Assembly (NCBI RefSeq): GCF_003315345.1
Contig: NZ_QNRO01000018.1
Coordinates: 1-64,000, forward strand
From: Marinobacter pelagius
Lineage (GTDB): Bacteria > Pseudomonadota > Gammaproteobacteria > Pseudomonadales > Oleiphilaceae
Length of the DNA stretch: 64,000 nt
Direction of reading: 5' to 3'
The stretch's first letter is position 1; every line of letters starts with the position of its first letter. The position numbers were made by a program, and so were the translations under genes. Under the pieces are notes generated by a model. That model ran no database searches, was not told the DNA's origin, and was given only the letters and a program-made list of their open reading frames with translations. Shown here piece by piece: positions 1 through 9,430 of this stretch.

Positions 1-10
1 CTTGGTTAAC

Positions 11-22
11 TTTTTAAAGAGC
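11..22 (-). promoter_or_regulatory. rRNA boxA-like antitermination element
   Basis: Read on the minus strand this is GCTCTTTAAAAA, close to the boxA core TGCTCTTTAACA of rRNA leaders. It lies downstream of three rRNA-type promoters that fire in the same direction. This supports an rRNA operon starting just left of base 1. The rRNA genes themselves are not in the window. Confidence 0.65.
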
Positions 23-51
23 GTTGAGCGTCTGCTCAATCAAGGCCGCGT

Positions 52-79
52 ATTCTACATCGAATCCCGACCCTGTCAA
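52..79 (-). promoter_or_regulatory. rRNA-type sigma70 promoter, proximal copy
   Basis: On the minus strand there is a TTGACA -35 box (74-79), a 16-bp spacer and a TAGAAT -10 box (52-57), followed by a GC-rich discriminator. An AT-rich segment at 80-110 could act as an UP element. The GC-rich discriminator is typical of stringently controlled rRNA promoters. It is the copy nearest the boxA. Confidence 0.8.
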
Positions 80-155
80 CCGTTAATTTTCAGCGTTTTC
101 AAATCTCTCAAACCCGCTAAAAACCGTCCGGCTTACTGCTTCAAACGAGGCGCGC

Positions 156-183
156 ATTCTACACTGAACCGCCACCTTGTCAA
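156..183 (-). promoter_or_regulatory. rRNA-type sigma70 promoter, middle copy
   Basis: Same architecture on the minus strand: TTGACA (178-183), 16-bp spacer, TAGAAT (156-161), then GCGCGCC as discriminator. An AT-rich tract at 190-235 upstream could be an UP element. Its boxes match those of the other two copies exactly. Confidence 0.8.
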
Positions 184-287
184 CCGCTTTCTGAAGAAAT
201 CTTTAAACCATTTTCTTCAAAGCTTTCAAGCAGTTACTCCCTCGGGCCGCCCCTGTCTCAGTGGCTTGTCCCTCAGAAGTGGTGCGC

Positions 288-315
288 ATTCTACAGCCCT
301 CAGGGAAACTGTCAA
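288..315 (-). promoter_or_regulatory. rRNA-type sigma70 promoter, distal copy
   Basis: TTGACA (310-315), 16-bp spacer and TAGAAT (288-293) on the minus strand, followed by GCGCACC. A T-rich tract at 316-350 precedes it. It sits just beyond the tyrS stop, so tyrS transcripts could also run into the rRNA leader. Confidence 0.75.
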
Positions 316-375
316 CGACGAATCTGAAAAAAATGCAAATTCGCCGCTGCCCTGGTTGCAGCGCAACCAAATCGA

Positions 376-1578
376 TCACGCAGTAATCAAAACCCTGGCA
401 ATTTTCTTCTTGCCGGCCTGGATGACGCAGTCATCACCTTCTACAAACATGCGGCCACCCTCGAACTGTTTGCCATCTACATAGACAGCTCCCCGTCCGA
501 GGACGTCCCTGGCGGCAGCGCCATTCTTTACCAGACCAGCCAGACGAAGAACGGCAGCCATCGGGATTTCACCCTGCCCTTCGAGGGAGACCTTCACTTC
601 CGGAACATTCTCGGGAATCTCACCAAGCTCAACCCGGTTACCGGCAGACTTGTGCGCCGTCTTCGCTGCATCCTCACCATGGAAGCGAGTGATAATCTCT
701 TCCGCCAGCAATTTCTTGTAGTCCTGAGGATTGGCGCCACCCTCGACAGCCTTACGGAATTCCTCCACTTCAGCCAGCGGCCGGAAGCTCAGCAACTCAA
801 AGTAGCGCCACAACAGCTCATCCGGCATGGAAAGAAGCTTGGTGTACATTTCACCGGGAGCATCATTTACACCAACGTAGTTGCCCAGGGACTTGGACAT
901 CTTCTGGACGCCATCCAGCCCCTCCAGGATCGGCATGGTCAGAATCACCTGCGGTTCCTGACCGTAATGCTTCTGCAGGATTCGCCCCATCAGCAGATTG
1001 AACTTCTGATCGGTACCACCAAGTTCGACATCCGCCTCGAGCGCAACAGAGTCGTAACCCTGAACCAGCGGATACAGGAATTCGTGAATGGCAATGGCCT
1101 GCTCGGCCCGGTAACGCTTGGTGAAGTCATCACGCTCCAGCATCCGCGCAACGGTGTACTGGCCCGCCAGCTTGATCATGTCGGCAGCGGTCATCTTGCT
1201 CATCCAGTCGGAATTGAAAACCACATGGGTCTTCTCGCGATCCAGGATCTTGAACACCTGCTCTTTATAGGAAACCGCATTCTCGCGAACCTGCTCCTCG
1301 GTCAGGGGCGGCCGCGTAGCACTTTTACCAGTGGGATCGCCAATCATCCCGGTGAAATCGCCAATCAGGAAAATGATCTCGTGCCCGAGATCCTGGAACT
1401 GGCGCAACTTGTTAATAAGGACGGTGTGGCCGAGATGAAGGTCCGGTGCCGTGGGATCGAATCCCGCCTTGATACGCAGGGGCCGACCTTGCTTCAGCTT
1501 CTCAACGAGCTCCTCTTCCGGAATCAGTTCGTCAACGCCGCGCTTGATGACGGCCAACGCTTCATCTACAGATGCCAT
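376..1578 (-). CDS. tyrS: tyrosyl-tRNA synthetase
   Basis: Class I aminoacyl-tRNA synthetase that charges tRNA-Tyr in the cytoplasm. The 400-residue protein carries the HIGH-type signature HLGH near residue 48, the KMSKS loop (KMSKSLGN) near residue 228, and a C-terminal S4 RNA-binding domain (about 340-400). Length and motif spacing fit the TyrZ-like bacterial branch, typically about 400 residues. The gene is divergent from the peptidase gene at 1872 and lies immediately upstream of the rRNA promoters; this tyrS-rRNA neighbourhood is also known in Pseudomonas. An extended -10 promoter at 1715-1723 probably drives it. The identification is secure. Confidence 0.97.
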   Translation of the reverse strand: MASVDEALAVIKRGVDELIPEEELVEKLKQGRPLRIKAGFDPTAPDLHLGHTVLINKLRQFQDLGHEIIFLIGDFTGMIGDPTGKSATRPPLTEEQVRENAVSYKEQVFKILDREKTHVVFNSDWMSKMTAADMIKLAGQYTVARMLERDDFTKRYRAEQAIAIHEFLYPLVQGYDSVALEADVELGGTDQKFNLLMGRILQKHYGQEPQVILTMPILEGLDGVQKMSKSLGNYVGVNDAPGEMYTKLLSMPDELLWRYFELLSFRPLAEVEEFRKAVEGGANPQDYKKLLAEEIITRFHGEDAAKTAHKSAGNRVELGEIPENVPEVKVSLEGQGEIPMAAVLRLAGLVKNGAAARDVLGRGAVYVDGKQFEGGRMFVEGDDCVIQAGKKKIARVLITA

Positions 1579-1714
1579 GAACTACACGTCCCCGTTAATG
1601 TGGTGAAAGATTCAGACCGTTACAGACTTCAACAAAAGAAATCTGCGATTTTGCCGTGCACTTGCTAAAGTAACCGCTCAAATATTACACAGCCCTGAGT
1701 GAACAGGGCGGCGT

Positions 1715-1723
1715 ATTATAGCA
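1715..1723 (-). promoter_or_regulatory. extended -10 promoter for tyrS
   Basis: The minus strand reads TGCTATAAT, a perfect extended -10 element with a consensus TATAAT. No good -35 box is seen at 16-18 bp, which extended -10 promoters tolerate. It would start transcription about 130 nt before the tyrS ATG. The remaining divergent gap (1579-1871) shows only a weak TATACT (1812-1817) facing the peptidase gene. Confidence 0.55.
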
Positions 1724-1871
1724 GTGACGTCACAAGAAATCCGGAGGATGGAGCAGCAACCGTAATGTTCCACGCTGTCCCGCATGCATTTTATACGGTA
1801 ATCTGTTGGTCTATACTTGAACAACAGCTTTAATTAGGTAGTTCAACCTGCCGGAATACCGATTAAAACGG

Positions 1872-3275
1872 GTGCGATACGTGCTGAAAAAGTTTCCCAA
1901 GACCCATATTACCCTCGCCGCTGCTACAACCGTTGTGGTGACAGCTGCCGTACTGATGAGCCCGAGCAGCAATGTTGAAGCCAAGCGCATGTCCTATGCA
2001 CTGGACCTTGAGCAGGGCACCGTATCAGAAGCGGAAGGCCAACTGGCAGATACTCCCAGCCAGGCCCAGTCGGTTACCTCTGCGCCGGCAAAACCGGAAC
2101 TTTCCGAAGCATCGGAAGGAAAAACAGCGGAAGAATTGGTTGCCGCCGCGCCGGCAGAGCCGGAGCTGGACTGGCAGACTTTCAAGATCAAATCCGGGGA
2201 TACGCTGTCATCGCTGTTCAAGAAAGCCGGTTTTGACGATGGCATTATGCTTTCCGTCATCCATGGCGATGGTGAGGCCGAGAAGCTGCAACGCCTTTAT
2301 GCGGGTGAGACTATCCGTTTTGCCACCGATGAAGATGGGGCACTGGCCGGTGTCGAACTCCAGCGCAACCTGCTTGAGACCCTCAAGATCACCCGTAATG
2401 AAGACGGCTTCACCGGCAAAACCGACATGCGGAAACCCGAGGCTCGTCCGGCTTTTGCTTCCGGCGTGATTAACGGCTCCCTGTACCTGGCCGCTCGCGA
2501 GGCCGGCATGAATGACCGCCTGACCATGGAACTGGCTGGCATCTTCGGCTGGGATATTGATTTCGTGTATGACGTTCGCAAGGGCGATCGGTTCGAAGTG
2601 GTTTACGAGGAACTCTACGTCGACGGAGAGAAATTCGGTACCGGCCGCATCCTCTCGGCACGCTTCGTAAACCAGGGTGAAGAGAATCTGGCGCTGCTGT
2701 ATACCGACAGCAATGGTGACAGCGACTATTACACCCCTGAGGGCAAGAGCATGCGCAAGGCGTTTCTGCGCACCCCGATAAACGCTCGAGTATCCTCGTC
2801 ATTCAACTTGCAGCGCCGACACCCGGTACTGGACGTAGTTCGCCCCCATGAAGGTACCGACTACGCCGCACCTCCGGGCACACCGATCAAGGCGGCAGGC
2901 AATGGCACCGTTCGCTTTGCAGGCTGGAAAGGTGGCTATGGCCGTACGATCATTCTGCAACACGGCAATAACATCACCACCCTCTACGCTCATATGAGAG
3001 GCCTGGCGAAAGGCATGAAAAAAGGTGTCAGAGTCAAACAGGGCCAGACAATTGGCTATCTTGGCTCCTCGGGCATGGTTACCGGCCCGCACCTGCACTA
3101 TGAGTTCCGCCTTAATGGCTCACCGCGTAACTCGCGCACCGTGGATCTCCCGGACGCCAAGCCGGTGCCTGCCTCAGAAATGGCCCGGTTCAAGCAGGTG
3201 ACCGAGCAGCGGGTAGCCCAGTTCGACGTCTTCCGCGAAAACTACCAGCAACTGGCTATGGCTCGGGAAGACTGA
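1872..3275 (+). CDS. OapA/LysM-type M23 murein endopeptidase
   Basis: Envelope peptidoglycan hydrolase of the MepM/YebA type, expected to cut peptide crosslinks so that new wall can be inserted. The chosen start is GTG at 1872. A hydrophobic anchor (about residues 14-31) is followed by a low-complexity Ala/Glu linker, a LysM/OapA-like domain (about 103-150; SGDTLSSLF), a middle domain and the C-terminal M23 metallopeptidase domain. Zinc ligands are visible in HEGTD (His326) and HLHYEF (about 407-409). At 467 residues it has the usual family length. It is followed after only 4 bp by anmK, so a hydrolase and a wall-recycling kinase are probably co-transcribed. Confidence 0.92.
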   Translation: MRYVLKKFPKTHITLAAATTVVVTAAVLMSPSSNVEAKRMSYALDLEQGTVSEAEGQLADTPSQAQSVTSAPAKPELSEASEGKTAEELVAAAPAEPELDWQTFKIKSGDTLSSLFKKAGFDDGIMLSVIHGDGEAEKLQRLYAGETIRFATDEDGALAGVELQRNLLETLKITRNEDGFTGKTDMRKPEARPAFASGVINGSLYLAAREAGMNDRLTMELAGIFGWDIDFVYDVRKGDRFEVVYEELYVDGEKFGTGRILSARFVNQGEENLALLYTDSNGDSDYYTPEGKSMRKAFLRTPINARVSSSFNLQRRHPVLDVVRPHEGTDYAAPPGTPIKAAGNGTVRFAGWKGGYGRTIILQHGNNITTLYAHMRGLAKGMKKGVRVKQGQTIGYLGSSGMVTGPHLHYEFRLNGSPRNSRTVDLPDAKPVPASEMARFKQVTEQRVAQFDVFRENYQQLAMARED

Positions 3276-3279
3276 AACC

Positions 3280-4377
3280 ATGGAAGCCTGGCTCGGGCTG
3301 ATGTCCGGCACCAGCATGGATGGCATAGACGCCGTGCTGGTGTCCTTCCGGGACCGCACCGTCCAGATTCACGCAACTCACTGTCTCAGTTACCCGGACG
3401 AACTCCGCCAGCGCTTGCTCAATGCCAGCCAGAACCAGGCCAGCCCGGATGAAATCGGGGAACTCAACACCCTGACCGGTCAGCTGTTCGGCCAGGCAGC
3501 CTCCAGAGCGATCGCAGATTCCGATCTGGCACCGGGCAGTATCCGCGCCATTGGCAGCCACGGCCAGACCATCCGTCACCAGCCTTCCGGTTCAGCCCCC
3601 TTCTCCTTCCAGATCGGTAACCCGGCTGTCATTGCCGAGGCCACGGGCATCCCCACCGTGGGTGATTTCCGCAGCCGGGATATGGCCGCCGGGGGCCAGG
3701 GCGCGCCTCTGGTGCCAGCGTTCCACAAGGCCTTCTTCGGATCAAAGTCAGAAAACCGGTGCATCCTGAACCTGGGGGGCATTGCCAACATCACCTGGAT
3801 CCCGGCCCAAGGCACGGGAGTGGTTACCGGTTTCGACACCGGCCCTGCCAACGCCCTGATGGACGCCTGGTGCCTGGACCAGACCGGCCGGCCCTATGAT
3901 GCGGACGGACACTGGGCGCTGGAGGGGAAGGTGGATCAGGCGCTGCTGGATGACATGCTTTCCGATGCGTACTTCAAGCGCACACCGCCCAAGAGCACCG
4001 GCAAGGAGAAGTTCAACCTCGGCTGGATAAAGACCATGATCGCCCGCCATCCGGAGCTCAAACCTGAGGACATCCAGAGGACTCTGCTGGAACTCACCGC
4101 GTTGACTATTGCTGACCAGATGCCGGAAACAGGCGTGGATACGGTCTATGCCTGCGGCGGCGGCACCCGTAACCCGGAACTGATGCGTACGCTGGCCCGA
4201 ACACTGCCACCCGCACGCCTGGCGGAAACGTCTGAACTGGGGCTTGATCCCCAGTGGGTGGAACCGGTGGCATTCGCCTGGCTGGCAAAGCAGGCTCTGG
4301 AGGGAAAACCGGGAAACCTTCCGGAAGTAACCGGTGCAAATGGCCCCCGGATTCTGGGAGCCATTTACCCGGCCTGA
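3280..4377 (+). CDS. anmK: anhydro-N-acetylmuramic acid kinase
   Basis: Peptidoglycan-recycling enzyme that hydrolyses and phosphorylates 1,6-anhydro-MurNAc to MurNAc-6-phosphate in the cytosol. The 365-residue protein opens with the family signature GLMSGTSMDGIDA and keeps the sugar-kinase fold, including the GIGSHGQT-like loop (here AIGSHGQTIRH) and FDTGPANALMD. It starts with ATG 4 bp after the M23 peptidase stop and ends 1 bp before the convergent erpA gene. No terminator fits in that gap, so convergent transcripts must overlap. Confidence 0.97.
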   Translation: MEAWLGLMSGTSMDGIDAVLVSFRDRTVQIHATHCLSYPDELRQRLLNASQNQASPDEIGELNTLTGQLFGQAASRAIADSDLAPGSIRAIGSHGQTIRHQPSGSAPFSFQIGNPAVIAEATGIPTVGDFRSRDMAAGGQGAPLVPAFHKAFFGSKSENRCILNLGGIANITWIPAQGTGVVTGFDTGPANALMDAWCLDQTGRPYDADGHWALEGKVDQALLDDMLSDAYFKRTPPKSTGKEKFNLGWIKTMIARHPELKPEDIQRTLLELTALTIADQMPETGVDTVYACGGGTRNPELMRTLARTLPPARLAETSELGLDPQWVEPVAFAWLAKQALEGKPGNLPEVTGANGPRILGAIYPA

Positions 4378-4378
4378 A

Positions 4379-4750
4379 TCAGATGGAAAAGGAGCTGCCG
4401 CAGCCGCAGGTTGAGGTGGCGTTAGGGTTCTGCACTACAAACTGGGAGCCCTGCAAACCTTCCTGGTACTCGATGGTCGCACCGATCAGATACTGGTAGC
4501 TCATCGAGTCCACCAGCAGAACAACCCCGTCACGCTCGATAACTGTGTCGTCCTCTTCCTGACTCTCGTCGAAAGAAAAGCCGTACTGGAATCCGGAACA
4601 GCCGCCACCGGTGACAAAGACGCGCAACTTGAGATCGGGGTTGCCCTCTTCCTCAATCAATTCACGTACCTTGGCAACGGCACTGTCACTGAAAAACAGT
4701 GGGGTAGCCATCTGTTGCTGAACTGCACTCAAGCTCGCCTCCGGAAACAT
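4379..4750 (-). CDS. erpA: A-type iron-sulfur carrier ErpA
   Basis: Delivers Fe-S clusters to apoproteins such as isoprenoid-synthesis enzymes. The three cluster-binding cysteines are visible as GGGCSGF (Cys51) and the C-terminal TCGCG (Cys115, Cys117). The core from residue 14 is the size of a normal ErpA; the 13 preceding residues may or may not be translated, because ATG 4750 and ATG 4711 both lack a clear ribosome site. It is the last gene of the minus-strand argC operon. Confidence 0.95.
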   Translation of the reverse strand: MFPEASLSAVQQQMATPLFFSDSAVAKVRELIEEEGNPDLKLRVFVTGGGCSGFQYGFSFDESQEEDDTVIERDGVVLLVDSMSYQYLIGATIEYQEGLQGSQFVVQNPNATSTCGCGSSFSI

Positions 4751-4795
4751 CGTTTACAAAGTAGCGATTATGGTATTCCTGACTAAAACAATCAA

Positions 4796-5272
4796 CTATT
4801 CGGACTTTCCACCATCTTCCACCGCTTCCTCTGCTATCTCGTCAGGCTGAGTGGCCGCTTCCGAATGCCCGGAACGATCCTTGGTCAGCAGGCCCACTGG
4901 CTCACGCTGATGAACCAGATTGCCATTGACCGTAGCGCCCATCGCCATCTCGATCAGGTTGTAATAGACGTTGCCGTTAATGGCTGCCTTTTCCGCCAGT
5001 TCAAGGTGGTCGGAGGCGTAGACGTCACCGTTGACCGTACCATTGATAATGACATGGGGAGCGACGATATCGCCGGTGACCTCGCCAACTTCCGATATAC
5101 GCAGTACGGCATCACTGCCTTCTTCGGCCACGACCTTGCCCTTGATCCGGCCATCCACATGCAATCCGCCGGAGAATTTCACATCTCCCTCTACCGTGGT
5201 CCGTGAGGAAACCAGGGTGTCAAAATGGCCAGTGGGCCGACGTGGCTTTTGCTGCTTTTTCTTACCGAGCAT
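4796..5272 (-). CDS. bactofilin
   Basis: Polymer-forming cytoskeletal protein. A basic N-terminal tail (GKKKQQKPRR) precedes a central domain with the regular hydrophobic/Gly-Asn periodicity of a right-handed beta-helix (about residues 20-115: VEGDVKFSGG, GTVNGDVYAS, AINGNVYYN), then an acidic disordered tail. Its 158 residues are typical of bactofilins. The ATG lies 1 nt after the TGA of the upstream DUF6776 gene with GGAG in front, so translation is probably coupled. Bactofilins scaffold peptidoglycan enzymes; the nearby M23 hydrolase is suggestive but is not proof of partnership. Confidence 0.9.
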   Translation of the reverse strand: MLGKKKQQKPRRPTGHFDTLVSSRTTVEGDVKFSGGLHVDGRIKGKVVAEEGSDAVLRISEVGEVTGDIVAPHVIINGTVNGDVYASDHLELAEKAAINGNVYYNLIEMAMGATVNGNLVHQREPVGLLTKDRSGHSEAATQPDEIAEEAVEDGGKSE

Positions 5273-5273
5273 T

Positions 5274-6014
5274 TCAATTCTCCGTTAAATCATCCCAGTC
5301 AAAGGTTCGTTCTGCCTGCGAGGATTTGCGGCCCTCGGCTTGTGCCACCACCTGGACTTCGACTGGCTCGAAATCGTCCGGCAGCGCCAGGGTTCCCTCC
5401 ACATTCTGGAAGAAGCGGAAACGGAATTTTACGCCAAGATCCTCAATATCCTGAGACAGATCACGCAGGGCAATGACTTCTTTCTCTTCGTCGCGCATGC
5501 CGATGACATTAACTGCCACCACGCCGGAAATGTAGTTCTTGTTATTGCCAACCTGGATCAGGACCAGCTTGAAATCCCAGACACCAGGCTGGTAGTCCGG
5601 AGCCAGGGTCAGGCTGTCCACCTGGAGGCCCTTGCTGGTTTCGGACGGCGCCATGATATTTTTATAGAAAGTCAGATCAGACTTCAGTGATGCGATGCGG
5701 GTTTCCAGCTCGACGATGGTTGTCCGTGCCTGTTTCAGCGCCTGGGCATCAATTGCCTTGCCCCGCTCCAGGTTTACCAGCTGCTGGCGCGCCTCCTTGT
5801 AGTTGCTTCGGAGATCATCGAGCTCCTCCTCCAGCACCTCGTTGGAGGCCGAGACATTGGAGAACCGGAAACCACCCTGCGCAAGCCCGGCCGCATAGCC
5901 GGCAAGCGCAGCGATCACCGTAAACGTTAACAGGATGGCGGTACGGCGAATCCGGTACCCGGGACGATGGCGGATGACCACATACTCTTCCGCCGGTTTG
6001 CGTGGTTCGCTCAC
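5274..6014 (-). CDS. DUF6776-like single-pass membrane protein
   Basis: No known enzymatic function. A short cytoplasmic N-terminus (about 25 residues, many Arg) leads into one membrane helix (about 26-46), then a predicted coiled coil (about 58-115, rich in Glu/Leu/Arg heptads) and a beta-rich C-terminal periplasmic domain. The coding region sits between argC (9-bp gap) and the bactofilin gene (1-nt gap). A bitopic coiled-coil protein coupled to a bactofilin could be its membrane anchor; this is inference. The family name comes from memory of the same position in Pseudomonas. Confidence 0.75.
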   Translation of the reverse strand: MSEPRKPAEEYVVIRHRPGYRIRRTAILLTFTVIAALAGYAAGLAQGGFRFSNVSASNEVLEEELDDLRSNYKEARQQLVNLERGKAIDAQALKQARTTIVELETRIASLKSDLTFYKNIMAPSETSKGLQVDSLTLAPDYQPGVWDFKLVLIQVGNNKNYISGVVAVNVIGMRDEEKEVIALRDLSQDIEDLGVKFRFRFFQNVEGTLALPDDFEPVEVQVVAQAEGRKSSQAERTFDWDDLTEN

Positions 6015-6023
6015 GGATCGTCC

Positions 6024-7064
6024 TTAAGGCAGTAACGCCGGAGCTTCGAGCCCCATGGTTTCCCGGAAGCCGAACATGATGTTCATGTTCTGGACTGCCT
6101 GACCGGCCGCACCCTTAACCAGGTTATCAATCACCGACGAAACGATCACGATGTTGCTGTCTTCCTGGCGGTGCAGGGCCATCCGGCACTGGTTGGCACC
6201 ACGAACGCTGCGGGTCTCCGGGTGGCTGCCAAAGGGCATCACATCAACAAACGGCTCGTCCCGGTAACGCTCCTCGTAGAGGGCCTGCAGACGGTCGAAA
6301 CCGGAAGGATCTTTCAGCTCCGCATAAAGCGTGGCTTCGATGCCGCGAATCATCGGAATCAGGTGCGGCACAAAGGTGACACCCACCTGGCTGCCGGCGG
6401 CTCCGGTCAGGCCCTGGCGGATCTCCGGCAGATGACGGTGGCCAGATGCACCATAGGCCTTGAAGCTCTCGCCAATTTCACCGTGCAACATACCGATCTT
6501 GCCCTGGCGCCCTGCGCCACTGGCGCCGGACTTGGCATCGGCGATCAGGCGCGAAGGATCAACCAGTCCCTGCTCCAGAAGAGGCAGGAAACCCAACTGG
6601 ACCGCGGTCGGATAACAGCCGGGGTTAGCAACCAGCTGGGCACTGCGGATCTCGTCACGGACCACTTCCGGCAGGCCATAGACAGCCTTTTCCGCCCACT
6701 CCGGGGTTTCATGGGGCATGCCGTACCACTGGGCCCAGACGTCCAGATCCTTGAGCCGGAAATCCGCAGACAGGTCAACGACGCGCACGCCTGCTTCCAT
6801 CAGTTCAGGCACCATACGCATCGCTACACCGTGGGGCGTGGCAAAGAACACCAGGTCACACGCCTTGAGCACGCCGGCATCAGGCTCGGAAAACTCGAGA
6901 TCGAAGTGCCCGCGCAGATTGGGGTACATATCGGCGACCGGCATACCGGCCTCGGAGCGGGAAGTTATGCAGCTGACAGTTACTTCCGGGTGAACGGCCA
7001 GGATTCTCAGCAGTTCCACACCGGTATAGCCGGTGCCACCAACGATGCCTACTTTAATCACCAT
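6024..7064 (-). CDS. argC: N-acetyl-gamma-glutamyl-phosphate reductase
   Basis: Third step of arginine biosynthesis: NADPH-dependent reduction of N-acetylglutamyl phosphate. The protein (346 residues) has the nucleotide-binding GGTGYTG at residues 9-15 and the catalytic cysteine in NPGCYPT (Cys150), the expected place for the type-I enzyme. Start ATG 7064 is preceded by GGAG. First gene of an operon with DUF6776, bactofilin and erpA. Divergent from the ClC gene; the 150-bp gap shows a tentative minus-strand TAGACT -10 near 7110 but no convincing operator. Confidence 0.97.
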   Translation of the reverse strand: MVIKVGIVGGTGYTGVELLRILAVHPEVTVSCITSRSEAGMPVADMYPNLRGHFDLEFSEPDAGVLKACDLVFFATPHGVAMRMVPELMEAGVRVVDLSADFRLKDLDVWAQWYGMPHETPEWAEKAVYGLPEVVRDEIRSAQLVANPGCYPTAVQLGFLPLLEQGLVDPSRLIADAKSGASGAGRQGKIGMLHGEIGESFKAYGASGHRHLPEIRQGLTGAAGSQVGVTFVPHLIPMIRGIEATLYAELKDPSGFDRLQALYEERYRDEPFVDVMPFGSHPETRSVRGANQCRMALHRQEDSNIVIVSSVIDNLVKGAAGQAVQNMNIMFGFRETMGLEAPALLP

Positions 7065-7217
7065 TTTCTCCAGCGACGTCGAATCAGGAATTGGAAGTTT
7101 GGTGGTCTAGTCTACCATGATAAACCAACGACTTATTGCAGCGCGGAGGCCGACCGCTACAATGTTGTCACAAACCCGTTAACACACCGTCATACCTGAA
7201 CCGGAATCCCTGCGATC

Positions 7218-8993
7218 ATGCGGAATATCTGGCACCAGATCACCGAAAACCTGATCCCCGTATTCCGCCGCAGGCTTTCGGGTGTCGACGCGCTGCCGCA
7301 ACTTGCGGTGCTGGGTCTTTTATCGGGCCTGATCACCGGCGGCGTAATTCTGCTGTTCCGGCTCGCCATCGAGTGGCCCCTTGAACACTTCCTGCCTGGT
7401 GCCGGTTCCGAATCTTTCGAGCAGCTGGATATCCTGACTCGCGGGCTGTTACCGCTCGCCGGTGCCCTTGCTCTGGGCCTGATGCTGCACCGACTGGCCA
7501 TACACGACCGCAAGGTCGGTATTGTCCACGTGATGGAGCGCCTGAATTACCACCAGGGTTACATCTCGTTGCGCAGCGCCATCGTACAGTTTGTCTCCGG
7601 CGTCAGCACCGTGGTAACCGGCCAGTCAGCGGGCCGGGAGGGGCCCGCCGTGCATCTGGGCGCAGCGTTCTCCAGTCTGATGGGGCAATGGATGCGCCTG
7701 CCCAACAACAGCATCCGGACCCTCGTGGCCTGCGGCTGTGCCGCTGCCATCTCCGCCTCGTTCAATACGCCCATTTCCGGCGTGCTCTTTGCCATGGAAG
7801 TGGTGATGATGGAATACACCATTGCCGGCTTCACCCCGATCATCCTGGCCGCGGTGAGTGCGGCCATCGTCAGCCAGGCGGTCTATGGATCGGAGCCCGC
7901 TTTCAGCGTTCCGGCTCTGACCATGAACTCCCTGATGGAGATTCCCTGGATCCTCGCCATTGCAGTAATCATCGGTATTGCCGCGGCGCTGTTCATCCAG
8001 CTGGTGGACGCCATGGGCCGCCACCACCACCAACCGGTGCTTCTGCGTATCGGCATCGCCGGCGCCCTGATGGTGCCGTTCGCGGTGTTCATCCCGGAAA
8101 CCATGGGCATCGGCTACGACACGGTCAACGCAACCATCAACGGTAACCTGGGGTTCTGGCTATTGTTATCTGCCGGCGTGGCCAAGCTGGTGATTACCTC
8201 CCTGAGCATCGGGCTCGGCATGCCCAGCGGCGTCATCGGCCCGACCCTGTTCATGGGAGCGACGCTGGGCGGAGCCATGGGCCTCGTGGGGGCGCAAATT
8301 GCACCAGACATTGCTTCTTCCGTGGGCTTCTACGCCATGCTGGGTATGGGGGCGATGATGGGGGCGGTGCTGCAGGCTCCCCTGGCCGCACTGATGGCGG
8401 TGATGGAGCTGACCCGCAACCCGAACATCATCCTGCCCGCCATGCTGATCATCACCACGGCCAGTCTGGTCACCAGCGAGGCCTTCGGCAAGAAGTCACT
8501 GTTCCTGACCATTCTCAAAAGCCAGGGTCTGAGTTACCAGAACTCGCCGGTCATCCAGGCACTTCGCCGGGTATCGGTCGGCGCCATCATGGACCGCAAC
8601 ATCCTGCGCACAGAACGGCACCTCTCCATTGAGGAAGCCCGCAAGGTCCTCAAGTCCGAGCCCAAGTGGCTGATCGTTGAAGGAAGCAATGGCCCCACCG
8701 CCCTGCTCCCGGCGGTGGACCTGGCCCGATACCTGGAAGATACCGAGGAAACCGCAGCCGAAGAGGGGACCGAGATGCCGGAATCCATCGATCTTATGGA
8801 CATCCCCGCTAACCGTCGGGACGTTGCCCCGGTACAATACCAGGCGACCCTCGAGGAAGCCCTGAACGAATTCGATTCCACCAATGCCGAGGCCCTTTAC
8901 GTGCAGCGGCACGTCGCGCCCATGATCCAAAGGGTGTACGGCGTGGTATTGAAGTCTGACATCGAAAGCTACTACCAATACCGACGGAGTTAA
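7218..8993 (+). CDS. ClC-family chloride channel or antiporter
   Basis: Polytopic inner-membrane ClC protein (591 residues, about ten or more hydrophobic segments between 30 and 420) with a C-terminal cytosolic region of about 150 residues resembling a degenerate CBS pair (from about 450). The gating-glutamate motif GREGPAVH (near residue 140) and the GMPSGVIGP segment (near 335) are clear, but the usual GSGIP motif reads KVGIVHV. Such variation is common in prokaryotic ClC branches, so ion selectivity cannot be assigned. hemJ follows after 3 nt, so the two are probably translationally coupled. Confidence 0.9.
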   Translation: MRNIWHQITENLIPVFRRRLSGVDALPQLAVLGLLSGLITGGVILLFRLAIEWPLEHFLPGAGSESFEQLDILTRGLLPLAGALALGLMLHRLAIHDRKVGIVHVMERLNYHQGYISLRSAIVQFVSGVSTVVTGQSAGREGPAVHLGAAFSSLMGQWMRLPNNSIRTLVACGCAAAISASFNTPISGVLFAMEVVMMEYTIAGFTPIILAAVSAAIVSQAVYGSEPAFSVPALTMNSLMEIPWILAIAVIIGIAAALFIQLVDAMGRHHHQPVLLRIGIAGALMVPFAVFIPETMGIGYDTVNATINGNLGFWLLLSAGVAKLVITSLSIGLGMPSGVIGPTLFMGATLGGAMGLVGAQIAPDIASSVGFYAMLGMGAMMGAVLQAPLAALMAVMELTRNPNIILPAMLIITTASLVTSEAFGKKSLFLTILKSQGLSYQNSPVIQALRRVSVGAIMDRNILRTERHLSIEEARKVLKSEPKWLIVEGSNGPTALLPAVDLARYLEDTEETAAEEGTEMPESIDLMDIPANRRDVAPVQYQATLEEALNEFDSTNAEALYVQRHVAPMIQRVYGVVLKSDIESYYQYRRS

Positions 8994-8996
8994 CGG

Positions 8997-9419
8997 ATGC
9001 TGTGGGTAAAAGCCTTCCACATAATTGCCATGGTGTGCTGGTTCGCCGGCCTTTTCTACCTGCCGCGGCTGTTTGTCTACCATGCTGCCTGTGAGGACCA
9101 GCCGGGGCGAGACCGCTTCAAGATCATGGAGCGCAAGCTGTATCGGGGCATTACCACCCCGTCCATGATCGCCACGGTAGCCCTTGGCATCTGGCTGATC
9201 AGTTACAATGTCTCCGGTTATTTCAGCCAGGGCTGGCTGCATGCCAAACTGGTGCTGGTTGCCCTGCTGATCGTCTACCACTTTTATTGCGGCCATCTGG
9301 TCAAGGTGTTCCGGGATGACATGAACCACCGAAGCCATGTGTTCTATCGCTGGTTCAATGAGCTGCCCGTCTTCGTCTTGCTTGCTGTGGTGATACTCGC
9401 TGTCGTCAAACCGTTTTAA
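8997..9419 (+). CDS. hemJ: protoporphyrinogen oxidase HemJ
   Basis: Small four-helix membrane protein that oxidises protoporphyrinogen IX in the penultimate stage of heme synthesis in bacteria lacking HemG/HemY. At 140 residues it fits the family. Conserved features include the N-terminal WVKAFHIIAMVCWFAGLFYLPR segment (shown here in part: WFAGLFYLPR), the KLYRGITTPSM loop and His/Lys residues implicated in heme binding. The gene begins 3 nt after the ClC stop. Its TAA overlaps the Shine-Dalgarno of thiD, and hemL lies three genes downstream, giving two heme genes in one run. Confidence 0.92.
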   Translation: MLWVKAFHIIAMVCWFAGLFYLPRLFVYHAACEDQPGRDRFKIMERKLYRGITTPSMIATVALGIWLISYNVSGYFSQGWLHAKLVLVALLIVYHFYCGHLVKVFRDDMNHRSHVFYRWFNELPVFVLLAVVILAVVKPF

Positions 9420-9430
9420 GGAGCAGAGCC

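Noticed and set aside
2..484. Plus-strand 160-codon frame at the window start
   Set aside because: It runs over the three rRNA-type promoters and the 3' end of tyrS; translated text is low-complexity and lacks a ribosome site.
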